Origin: Aureococcus anophagefferens
Lineage: Eukaryota > Sar > Pelagophyceae > Pelagomonadales > Pelagomonadaceae
Reading direction: 5' to 3'
DNA: 11,843 nt
Assembly (NCBI RefSeq): GCF_000186865.1
Contig: NW_008705605.1
Coordinates: forward strand, 115,249-127,091
The position numbers and the translations under genes are program-made. Below, in pieces: positions 1 to 6,679 of the stretch. The notes under the pieces were generated by a model, which was not told the DNA's origin, ran no database searches, and was given only the letters and a program-made list of their open reading frames with translations. Position 1 is the stretch's first letter. The number at the start of each line of letters is the position of its first letter.

Positions 1-155
1 TAACTCTCTCGCCGAGGATCGACGTCCGCGCCCCGCGCCGCGCCCCGGGCGGCGGAAGACGCCGTCCTCTACGAAGGGCCTCGAGGGGCTCGCGGGCGCC
101 GGGGGGCGCCGGGGCGCCGGGCGCGCGGCCCGGGGCCGCGCGGCTCGCGGCGCGG

Positions 156-2186
156 TCACTTCTTCTGCGTGGCCTTGAGCATCTTGATGGCCTGCTTGCC
201 CATGAGGTCCGTGAGCTCGCAGCCGTCGAAGTAGTCGGCGTCGGAGACGTCGGCGAGCGTGAGCTCGCCGCCGCAGACGGCCTGGAACTTGGACACGCCG
301 ACGCAGGAGCAGTTGAACTCGCCGACGACGTACTCCGTGTCCATGGCGCACGCGTTGCCCGGCTTCGACCAGCCCTCGGGGTTCTTCGGGATGTAGTCGC
401 AGGTCCAGAGCAGGGGGAGCGCCTCGCCCTTGAGGCCCAACACGTCCATGAGGCCGTTGTCGATGTCGTTGAGGAGCTTCTTGAGGAGGTCGTTGTAGAG
501 CGGGTCCTCGGGCCTGCGTGGATTCCAAATCTTCAACCCGACTTCAATGCGCGCGTAATCGAACGGATTGGACCAGACTCTTTCGCTGTGCTTCGAGAAC
601 TCGACGAGAGCAATCGATCCGTCCAAAAATCAGCCGAATCGACTTCGATTTGACCGACATAGAGAGTTCTGAAGTTTGGTGGGGACCCCCCAAACCAGTG
701 GTTGATTTCCACACCGCCTCGGGCTTGTAGAACGTGTAGGCCGCCTGGCCGCCGACGGCGCTGAGGCCGCCGCCCTCGGGCATCTTGTGGATGATCATCT
801 GGCACGTGTCGCCGGACATGAGCACGCGGACCTCGCCCTCGGAGATGCGCGGGAGGAGCCGCTGGTCGACGAGCTGGCCGCCGGCCGCGACGCCGCCCTT
901 GAGGTACTGGCCCGGGAACGTCGACGTCCAGGTCCCCGCCGCCGGGTGGTCCGGCCCGTGGACGCAGAACGTGAGGAACTCCTTGACCGTGTGGTACTCC
1001 GTGTGGCTGTCGTTCATCTCGATGAGCTTGAGCTTGTCGTTGTCGCCGAGCGACGCGTCACCGTAGTTCGTGCAGTAGGGCTTGCCCTGGAGCCAGCAGA
1101 GCCAGATGCCCTCGCCGGCAGACCCCCGGTTCTGCTTGATGACGCGCGGCTGGAACGCGCACGTCTTGCGGAACTCCTTGTCGAGCGTCGCCTCGTCGTA
1201 GTACCTGCGCGGACATCAAATCTTCAACCCGACGTCAATGTGCGCGTCATCGAACGGATGGCGCCGGACGCTTCGGCGGTGCTTCGGGAACTCGATGAGA
1301 GCCATCGATTCGTCCAAAAATCAGCCGAATCGACGTCGAATTGACCGAGCGAGAGCATTTCAAAGTTTGGTCGGGACGTCCCAAGCCAGCGGTTGATTTC
1401 CACACGGCGTAGTACGCGAGCGTGTCCACGAGGCCGCAGCCCATGTTCGCGATCTTGCAGAGCGCGTCCTTGGCGCCCATCTTCGTCTGCACGCCGGGGG
1501 ACGACCACACGGGCCGGCCCGAGGCGACGAACTTGTTCATGAGCGCGTCGAACTTGGCCTGCACGCCCTCGACGCCGGGGATCTGCGACAGCTGGCCCGG
1601 GTTGATGCGCACGATGAGCGCGTCGTACTGCTCGATGTCCATGGCGAAGGCGTCGTGCTGGTCGTAGAAGTACTTCTTGATCTCGCAGGCGCCGCCGGCC
1701 TTGATGACGCCGTTCGCGATCGGGATCGAGTCGATGCGGTGGCCGTTCGGGCCCTTGTCCGTGCCGCCGTTCTTCGCGCCTGCGGGGGGGGGGGCGTCGC
1801 GCGGCGCGCGGTCGCGGCGCGCGGTCGCGGCGCGCGGCGCTCGAGGCGAAGCGCCTCCCCGCGCGCGCGCGCGGCGCGCGGGGGCGCCGCGGCGCGCCGG
1901 GCACGTTGAACTCGACGACCGCGAGCTTGAACTCGGCGTTGCCGGGGCTCGGCATGAGCTCGTTGAAGCGGCAGTTGCCGAGGGCCGGGCTCAAGACGCC
2001 CGCGTAGCGGTTCGAGTCGATGAAGGCGCTCAGGGACTGCTCGGCCCGGGCCGGGGCGGGCGCCAGGGCCGACCCGACATCGAGGCTCAATTTCGAGCCC
2101 TTGAGCTCGTCGCGGCCCAGGGCCGTGGCGAGCAGGGCGCCGCCGGCCGTCGCGCCGGCGACGCGGAATCCGAGCTTCGCGTACAT
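156..2186 (-). CDS. ATP-grasp-like protein (DUF6815/Cj0069 type), four exons
   Basis: Spliced as complement(156-513, 725-1204, 1416-1779, 1898-2186), the exons total 1491 nt and give one 496-residue frame. The start is the first in-frame ATG (CACCATG context); residues 1-24 are hydrophobic and could be a membrane anchor or targeting peptide. Seen in the protein: KLAVVEFN followed by NGHRIDSIPIANG near 86-120; DALIVRINPGQLSQ near 150; MGAKDALCKI near 195; RVIKQNRGSAGEGIW near 237-251, a Gly-rich nucleotide-loop pattern; LKLIEMND near 275; and DQRLLPRISEGEVRVLMSGD, an ATP-grasp-like metal/nucleotide strand. From memory the order matches the bacterial Cj0069/DUF6815 proteins related to glutathione-synthetase-fold ligases; the ligase activity and substrates are inferred. 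Two of its three introns are introners and the third is a GC-AG intron. The C-terminus (residues 378-496) has several Cys and is less recognisable. The gene model is secure; the family name is moderate. Confidence 0.72.
514..724 (-). mobile_element. Introner copy 1 (211-bp GC-AG intron)
   Basis: This is intron 3 of the ATP-grasp-like gene. The 8-bp duplication GCCCGAGG occurs at 724-717 and again at 513-506 on the gene strand, leaving a 203-bp element at 514-716. The donor is the GC that opens the duplication (TACAA|GCCCGAGG) and the acceptor is the element end (CCACGCAG|GCCCGAGG), so removal rejoins FYK-PEDPLYND exactly. The element core reads TCGGCTGATTTTTGGACG in the gene sense. The length is not a multiple of three, so retention shifts the frame. 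No transposase is encoded. Confidence 0.88.
1205..1415 (-). mobile_element. Introner copy 2 (211-bp GT-AG intron)
   Basis: This is intron 2 of the ATP-grasp-like gene. The target-site duplication GTACTACG lies at 1415-1408 and 1204-1197 on the gene strand, bracketing a 203-bp element at 1205-1407. The donor is the GT of the duplication (CTCGC|GTACTACG) and the acceptor is CCGCGCAG at the element end. Splicing rejoins TLAYYDEATL exactly. It has the same orientation and the same total length as copy 1, with scattered substitutions and a GGGACGTCCC palindrome near its gene-sense left end. Confidence 0.88.
1780..1897 (-). other. GC-AG intron 1 of the ATP-grasp-like gene (118 bp)
   Basis: On the gene strand the exon ends GTGCCCG and the intron opens GCGCGCC, then closes with an 11-nt C tract (G run at 1784-1794) and CGCAG. 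The join gives NVPGAKNGGTDKG in frame (phase 1). No in-phase GT donor fits. The interior is low-complexity GCGCGC with a short tandem of GCGCGCGGTCGCG. It is unrelated to the introners. Confidence 0.7.
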
Positions 2187-2348
2187 GGTGTCGGTGGCTG
2201 CGATCGACGCACGGGAGAGGCTGCCCCGAAACCCGAGGAGACGCTGACAGGGCCACTCCAATTGGGCCACTCATTTACACCTTGAGCCCCGCCGAAAAGA
2301 TCGACACACTGCCGGCTAAGCTAAAGTTAACCGGTTCAAAGAGCAGCG

Positions 2349-2376
2349 AAGCCGTGAAGTTTTGACGTCACGGCTT
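2349..2376. promoter_or_regulatory. Stem-loop containing a TGACGTCA palindrome
   Basis: AAGCCGTGA (2349-2357) and TCACGGCTT (2368-2376) form a perfect 9-bp stem with a 10-nt loop, and outer bases (AGCG / CTCGCT) could extend it with a bulge. The 3' arm overlaps TGACGTCA at 2363-2370, the classical CRE/bZIP-type palindrome, about 175 bp upstream of the ATP-grasp-like start codon. Use as a regulatory site is inference from position and motif only. Confidence 0.35.
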
Positions 2377-2597
2377 TGCCTCGCTCCGGGCTCGGACGCG
2401 CGATGCAGCGGTTCCAAGACTTGGCGCGGCGCTCGGTCTGTGGACCATGTCGCGCCTTGGGCCCGGCTGTGAGTCGCTCGGGAAAGACCATCGGTCGAAG
2501 GCGAGCAACTTAGTTCGCGTCGGGGCAGCCCGTGGATGACGAGAACGGCCATTAACGGTGGGGGGCGACCGACGAGGGGCCCAACTTAGTTCCAGGG

Positions 2598-2683
2598 GGC
2601 GTTTGGGCTGTTAGACTTCGAAGAGACCCCCCCTGGAATGATGTTCCCGAGGGCACTGTCTCGGTTCTAACAGCCCAAACGCC
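2598..2683. repeat. 18-bp perfect inverted repeat, 50-bp spacer
   Basis: GGCGTTTGGGCTGTTAGA at 2598-2615 is repeated as its exact reverse complement at 2666-2683. A second perfect inverted pair, TTCCAGGGGG (2590-2599) and CCCCCTGGAA (2629-2638), crosses it, so the two pairings would compete. It could be a small TIR-bounded element or a structured RNA; no target duplication is evident to me. Confidence 0.6.
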
Positions 2684-3214
2684 TCATGCATTGCGCGGTG
2701 AGCACCGTGTCACCCGCGGCGCCGCACGCCTCCCGGAGGTGGTGAGGTGATCTCTCAAATCCACTCGAGCCGAAGAGCTGCCGCGAGGGCATCTGGTCGC
2801 CCCCATGACGAACGATTCCCGACGCTCTGTGACTCGAAGGGGACCGAAAATCGGGTCGGGGGAAGCTGCCGCGCCTCATTCCACCCCCTGGGGCTGCCCG
2901 TTTGCGTCGCCTCGCAATCGTCCGGATGTCACGTCTTTTCATGTGCCTCACCCACATGTTTGCGGACCTCAAAGCCACTGGGATCGTTGCACGTCGCTGC
3001 ATATTCGAGGAGCGCGGGGCCCTCTAAGGTGGAGATTCCATCATCGGCCGCTGAAATGCTCGCACGAGAGACCGTCTCTTAGCTACGGATTACTGCAGCA
3101 TTGCTTCATAGATGTGCTTGTTCAACGACGGCTCATTCGCAGCCGTAGCCGGTGGTGAAGATCGACATATCCCGCGGCGAAGCCCGTTGGCGGAAAAAAT
3201 TAGCCCCCCTCCCC

Positions 3215-4168
3215 CTAGGGGAGGACCTTCATGACGAGGAGGACGTCGAAGATGATGCAGACGCAGAGGAGGCTCACGAAGCAGTGGAAGGCGCACAGGT
3301 TCTTCTCGCCGATGCCCGTGCCCGTCCAGGGGCAGACGTGGTCGAAGCCCGTCACGACGACGCCGAGGTCCTCGTCGTAGACGGACTCCGGCGGCCGGTA
3401 GGTGCGCGCCTGGTCGTTCCAGCGCCAGGCCGCGCCGGGCTTCTCCGGGTGGCGCCGGAGCACGCCCGGGTCCCGGCACGCGGTGCACGACAAAGCGACG
3501 ACGAGCGCGAGCACGCCGCACGCCCACGCGACCCTCGTCGCCACGGCGTGGTCCGGCAGCACGGCGAAGGCCACGGCGCCGGAGACGCAGAAGATGAGCG
3601 GGTAGGTCACGAGGAGCGTGAAGGGCCAGAACGGCCCGACGACGCACTGCAATTCCGTCATGCGTCGCGCGCCGCCCGCGGACGGCGCGGCGACCTCGCC
3701 GGGCGACAGGTCGCGCCACTTGAGCACGGCGAGGTAGCCGAGGCGCCGCGCGCCGAGCCGCGCGCAGAGGCGCCGCGCGCACGCGCGCGCGCCCCGCGCG
3801 ACCGGCCCGTCGCCGTCGCCGCAGTCCTCGCCGCAGGGCGCGTCGGGCTCCGCCGCGTCCCAGTCGCTGGGCACGCCCGTGCCCACGGCGTACTCGAGGG
3901 CCAGCAGGCTCAACCGGTCGTCGTCGTCGTCGTCGCCGCCGGCGGCGCCGCGCTCCGCCGCGTCGAGGGCGCCGCCGAGGGCCGGCGGCACCTCCGTGAT
4001 CTCGCCGGCGCCGGCGCCGACGCGCGCGGCCATCTCGAGCATGGGCGTCTGGTCCTCTTCCTCCACGAGGACGGGCATGGACGGGGCGGCGCGGGCGGCG
4101 CGCGCGCGCAGCGGGCAGCTATGCGGCGGAGGCGATTGCGCCCGAGAGGCAAAGGTGCTCATCAACAT
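3215..4168 (-). CDS. Non-canonical DHHC-type (DHVC) S-acyltransferase-like membrane protein
   Basis: Single exon, 317 residues from ATG at 4168; a second ATG at 4162 gives 315. The N-terminal 175 residues are Ala/acid-rich with a D6 run near 79-84. Hydrophobic segments lie near 179-204, 213-230 and 294-313. DPG (233-235) directly follows the second segment, and FDHVCPWTGTGIGEKN (275-290) matches the DHHC core FDHHCPWxxxxIGxxN with Val for the second His and the nucleophilic Cys kept. Family members normally have a Cys-rich CCHC region just before DHHC, a fourth membrane span and a TTxE motif. Here the Cys/His ligands before the core are missing (RTYRPPESVYDED) and the protein ends after the third span. 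It may be a divergent palmitoyltransferase, a pseudoenzyme or a C-terminally truncated gene. It is transcribed head-to-head with the gene at 4190. Confidence 0.72.
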   Translation of the reverse strand: MLMSTFASRAQSPPPHSCPLRARAARAAPSMPVLVEEEDQTPMLEMAARVGAGAGEITEVPPALGGALDAAERGAAGGDDDDDDRLSLLALEYAVGTGVPSDWDAAEPDAPCGEDCGDGDGPVARGARACARRLCARLGARRLGYLAVLKWRDLSPGEVAAPSAGGARRMTELQCVVGPFWPFTLLVTYPLIFCVSGAVAFAVLPDHAVATRVAWACGVLALVVALSCTACRDPGVLRRHPEKPGAAWRWNDQARTYRPPESVYDEDLGVVVTGFDHVCPWTGTGIGEKNLCAFHCFVSLLCVCIIFDVLLVMKVLP

Positions 4169-4189
4169 CCAGCTATTTAGGTGACCACG
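4169..4189. promoter_or_regulatory. 21-bp intergenic space between divergent start codons
   Basis: Only 21 bp separate the ATG of the DHVC gene (4168, minus) from the ATG of the secreted-protein gene (4190, plus). The spacer contains a locally AT-rich CTATTTAG. The two 5' UTRs or promoters must therefore overlap each other or the neighbouring coding sequence, unless one of the genes starts at a downstream ATG. A shared bidirectional promoter is inferred, not shown. Confidence 0.45.
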
Positions 4190-5863
4190 ATGGCCCGGCG
4201 CGCCGCGGGGCTGCTGCTGCTTCTCGCCGGCGCCGCTTCGGCGCTGTCGAACTACGGCGCCTTCGGCAAGTGGACCCACACGGCGAGCTCGCCCGAGGCG
4301 GCCTTCGCGTCCCAGGAGTTCTCGCGTCTTTATCTGAACACGCGCCCCGTCGTGCGCAACAGTAGCAAGCGCGACTACCTCCTCGTGGGCCCCACGGGCT
4401 GCGACGGCGTCGTGCGGACCTGGGCGGCGCAGCGCTTCCTCATCGGCGACAACCAGTACCACTGGGTCTACGACGAGAGCCGCCCGGCCCGCGCGGGCTC
4501 GGACGGCGGGAACGTCACGGTGGCGTGGTTCCACGCGTACCTCGCGGCCCTCCACGGGGACCTCGCCGGGCCGGGCACGGACTGGAGCGACTTCAGCTTC
4601 GGCACCTACGCGACGGACGTCGACGAGGTTTTGGATCGCCTCGACGCGGCGAACGTTTCCAGCAAAAGAGTCAAGGGCTTCGACGACGCGGGCCTCCCCG
4701 TCTACAGCGTCACGGCGCTCACGCCCGACGGCTACCTCTACGAGACGCTGGGCCCGTCGACGGCGCGGCCGGAGCGCTTCGCCGAGGACGCCTGCCACTT
4801 CCGGCCAATCGAAGTTTTCCGGGCCTACAACCTCTCGGATTCCGCGTTCGAGGCCTACGCGGCGTCCAAGCTCGGGGCCTACATGACCGCGGGCCCGCCG
4901 CGCGTGCCCGCGGCGCGCGAGACGACGCCCCACCACACGTCCCTGCCGTCGCCGGACCCGGCGCGCGACGCGGAGTTTTTGCGGTGGCTGCTGGGCGGCA
5001 AGGTGCTCAACGGCACGAACGCGGCGCACCTCGCGGCCTGCTCCCGGCGCGAGGAGGCCTGGGTCCACTTCGGCGCCGCCGGCGGCGTCGGCAAGTCCAA
5101 CGACCACTACGTGCGCCTCGTCCGCGACGACGGCAAGCTCGCGGCCGCCGAGGCGGCCCACGGCGACGCCTACTACAGCACGCGGGACCACGCGGCCTAC
5201 CTCGCGGCGACGCGGGGGGCGCTCGGGTCCAACGTCTACGACGCCTTCCTCGACGACCACCTCGGCTTCGACTTCGCGTCGGGCGAACTCGCGAAAATTA
5301 TCGATACGCTCGTCGCCGCGCGCGTGCCCTTCCTCACGCGCCGCGAGCCGGACCCCAGCGACCCGGGCACCTACGCCCGCACGCAGTGGGAGAAGTTCTC
5401 CGTCTTCGTCGCGCTGCCCGCGTCCAAGTTCGGATTGCAGCTGTCGTCGTGCTGCGTCGACGAGTCGTTCTTCGAGGCGCCGTTCCAGTTCTGCGACTGG
5501 GACTTCTGCCCGTCCTTCGGCAACTACCGCAACGCGTCGGCGCCCCTCCTCACGGACGCGACGACCTGCGGGGCGAGCGCCATGGCCTTTGGCGGCGCGC
5601 GGAACGCGACGTACGCGGGCGGCGACGACGACGCGGCCGCGCTCGACGGCACGCCGGCGGCGCCCTTCGGCGGGCTCCTGAGCCTCGTGCGCATCGTCGC
5701 CAAGGACGCGCGGCCCTCGGGCCTCGTCCTCGCCAAGTCCCTCAAGGACGTCGCCGTCGCCATCGGGACCTTCCTCGGCCTGCTCGCGACGGTCGCGGCC
5801 GCCGGCCGCCGCCGCCGCCGGGCCTACGCGCCCATCCCCGCGGGCGACGACGGGGACGCCTAA
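4190..5863 (+). CDS. Secreted / type I membrane glycoprotein, unknown function
   Basis: Uninterrupted 557-residue frame; ATG at 4190 (ACGATGG) is preferred to the in-frame GTG at 4181. Residues 1-18 form a clear signal peptide (MARRAAGLLLLLAGAASA) with probable cleavage near A18. Several N-glycosylation sequons are present (NSS, NVT, NVS, NLS, NGT, NAS, NAT), and a hydrophobic segment near 518-538 is followed by RRRRR and a short acidic tail, so the topology is extracellular or lumenal with a small cytosolic tail. Two internal stretches resemble each other loosely: WFHAYLA..FSFGTYATDVDEVLDRLDAA near 113-160, and AYLA..LDDHLGFDFASGELAKIIDTLVAA near 333-378. Each is followed by a strand-rich segment, which recalls duplicated VOC/glyoxalase-like modules; this is a weak inference. 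Cys pairs near 425-450 (SSCCVDES, FCDWDFCPS) could form disulfides. No enzyme family is recognised with confidence. Confidence 0.8.
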   Translation: MARRAAGLLLLLAGAASALSNYGAFGKWTHTASSPEAAFASQEFSRLYLNTRPVVRNSSKRDYLLVGPTGCDGVVRTWAAQRFLIGDNQYHWVYDESRPARAGSDGGNVTVAWFHAYLAALHGDLAGPGTDWSDFSFGTYATDVDEVLDRLDAANVSSKRVKGFDDAGLPVYSVTALTPDGYLYETLGPSTARPERFAEDACHFRPIEVFRAYNLSDSAFEAYAASKLGAYMTAGPPRVPAARETTPHHTSLPSPDPARDAEFLRWLLGGKVLNGTNAAHLAACSRREEAWVHFGAAGGVGKSNDHYVRLVRDDGKLAAAEAAHGDAYYSTRDHAAYLAATRGALGSNVYDAFLDDHLGFDFASGELAKIIDTLVAARVPFLTRREPDPSDPGTYARTQWEKFSVFVALPASKFGLQLSSCCVDESFFEAPFQFCDWDFCPSFGNYRNASAPLLTDATTCGASAMAFGGARNATYAGGDDDAAALDGTPAAPFGGLLSLVRIVAKDARPSGLVLAKSLKDVAVAIGTFLGLLATVAAAGRRRRRAYAPIPAGDDGDA

Positions 5864-5995
5864 GGGCGCGGCCTAGAAGTCGGGGCGGAAGGCGGAGATC
5901 CTGGCGAAAATAAGAGACGCTCGTAGAGCGGGGGCGCTGGACTCGGCCGCGGCGCCGCGCGTGCGGAGCGCGGGGAGCGCGCGGCGGAGGACGAG

Positions 5996-6586
5996 CTAGC
6001 GCTGCCGCGCGGCGCAGTAGGCGCGCCAGCCGCCCGCCGCGCGGACCGCGGCGAGGAATTCGGCCGTGTCTGTGCTCCCGAGGAATCGCGCGGTAGCCTC
6101 GGGGTCTCTGTCGTAGCAATCGGTCTCATTGAGCGACGCGCCGCGACTCAGGAGGAGCTTGCACCTGTTCGTGTGTCCGTCGGCGGCAGCGTAGTGGAGC
6201 GCGGTCTGCCCGCGTCGGTTGTGGGCACCAACTCGCGCGCCCGCTTCGAGCAGAAGGAGCGATACGGCGCATTGTCTTGGAAAACCGGCGATGTGCAGTG
6301 GCGTCATATGCATCCTGGGATAGCCAACGTGGACGTTGGCGTCGCGGGTGAGGAGCCAAGCGGTGGCTGTGCGCCACCCCTGTCGCGCTGCGTAATACAG
6401 GAGCGTATGTCCATCTGGCTCATCCTCGATGCGCAGCACGCCGTCGCCGTCGTCATACACCCAACCGAGCGCATCGAGGCTGCTACCCGAGTCATGACGG
6501 CGCTGCGCCTCATCGAGAAACGAAGTCTCGCGGGCGTCCATCTCGAGGGCCTTGACCTGAGACGAGGGCTGCGGTAACGTAAACAT
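5996..6586 (-). CDS. Small ankyrin-repeat protein
   Basis: Single exon, 196 residues from ATG at 6586; a second in-frame ATG (MDARET) lies 15 codons downstream. Three ankyrin-like units are visible: DGHTLLYYAARQG (58-88), MTPLHIAGFPRQCAVSLLLLEAGA (94-122) and RGQTALHYAAADGHTNRCKLLLSRGA (125-155). They are followed by a short helical tail (TARFLGSTDTAEFLAAVRAAGGW) typical of the capping end of such proteins. Ankyrin repeats bind other proteins; no partner or catalytic domain is present. Codon use is less GC-extreme than in neighbouring genes. The upstream region carries a 26-bp tandem repeat at 6594-6645, only 8 bp before the start. The product is short for the family but shows no frameshift. 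Confidence 0.75.
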   Translation of the reverse strand: MFTLPQPSSQVKALEMDARETSFLDEAQRRHDSGSSLDALGWVYDDGDGVLRIEDEPDGHTLLYYAARQGWRTATAWLLTRDANVHVGYPRMHMTPLHIAGFPRQCAVSLLLLEAGARVGAHNRRGQTALHYAAADGHTNRCKLLLSRGASLNETDCYDRDPEATARFLGSTDTAEFLAAVRAAGGWRAYCAARQR

Positions 6587-6593
6587 TGAAGCT

Positions 6594-6645
6594 TCAACTC
6601 CACAATTACACACCGAAACTCAACTCCACAATTACACACCGAAAC
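6594..6645. repeat. 26-bp perfect tandem duplication
   Basis: Two identical 26-bp units at 6594-6619 and 6620-6645, each beginning TCAACTCCACAATT and ending ACACACCGAAAC. This is a conspicuously AT-richer island between the divergent starts of the ankyrin gene (6586, minus) and the methylase-like gene (6680, plus), so it occupies their shared upstream region. A regulatory role is inference. Confidence 0.85.
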
Positions 6646-6679
6646 TGCAGCGCCCGAACGCGCCGGCTGCCCTCGCGCC

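Larger units (their letters stand above)
2187..3214. other. Gene-free stretch between two genes, lower GC
   Basis: About 1 kb lies between the start of the ATP-grasp-like gene and the stop of the DHVC gene. ORFs of up to about 115 codons occur, but none has recognisable protein character and they overlap in several frames. The base composition is visibly less GC-rich than the flanking genes. It holds the stem-loop at 2349-2376 and the inverted repeat at 2598-2683, both listed separately, and a short repeated CAACTTAGTTC (2507-2517 region and 2582-2592). I see no tRNA or rRNA. The part adjoining 2187 should contain the promoter and 5' UTR of the ATP-grasp-like gene. Confidence 0.6.

Noticed and set aside
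787..1344. Open frame on the plus strand opposite the ATP-grasp-like gene.
   Set aside because: Low-complexity Arg/Leu/Val composition; it runs through an introner and is antisense to well-supported exons.
514..1415. Coding readthrough of introners (several frames stay open across parts of them).
   Set aside because: The same peptide-like strings recur in unrelated genes because the element is repeated, and precise removal restores conserved protein in each case.
1784..1794. Runs of 11 G (1784-1794) and 16 C (9584-9599) as possible assembly errors or frameshifts.
   Set aside because: Both lie inside deduced introns just upstream of the acceptor, so they do not disturb reading frames; exact lengths may still be uncertain.
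2310..2360. GGTTCAAAGAGC resembling a tRNA T-loop.
   Set aside because: No acceptor stem, D-arm or anticodon arm could be placed around it.
2667..3158. Overlapping ORFs of about 110-117 codons in the lower-GC stretch.
   Set aside because: Three mutually overlapping frames on both strands, none with a recognisable domain, composition bias of a real protein or supporting context.
3215..5260. A 681-codon open frame on the minus strand running through both the DHVC gene and the antisense of the 4190 gene.
   Set aside because: Only its last ~317 codons have protein character. The upstream part is Arg/Val/Gly-rich antisense of a signal-peptide-bearing gene, and long shadow frames are expected in such GC-rich DNA.
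4879..5863. Long plus- and minus-strand alternative frames within the secreted-protein gene.
   Set aside because: They are Arg/Pro/Gly-rich shadows; the chosen frame has signal peptide, sequons and a C-terminal span.
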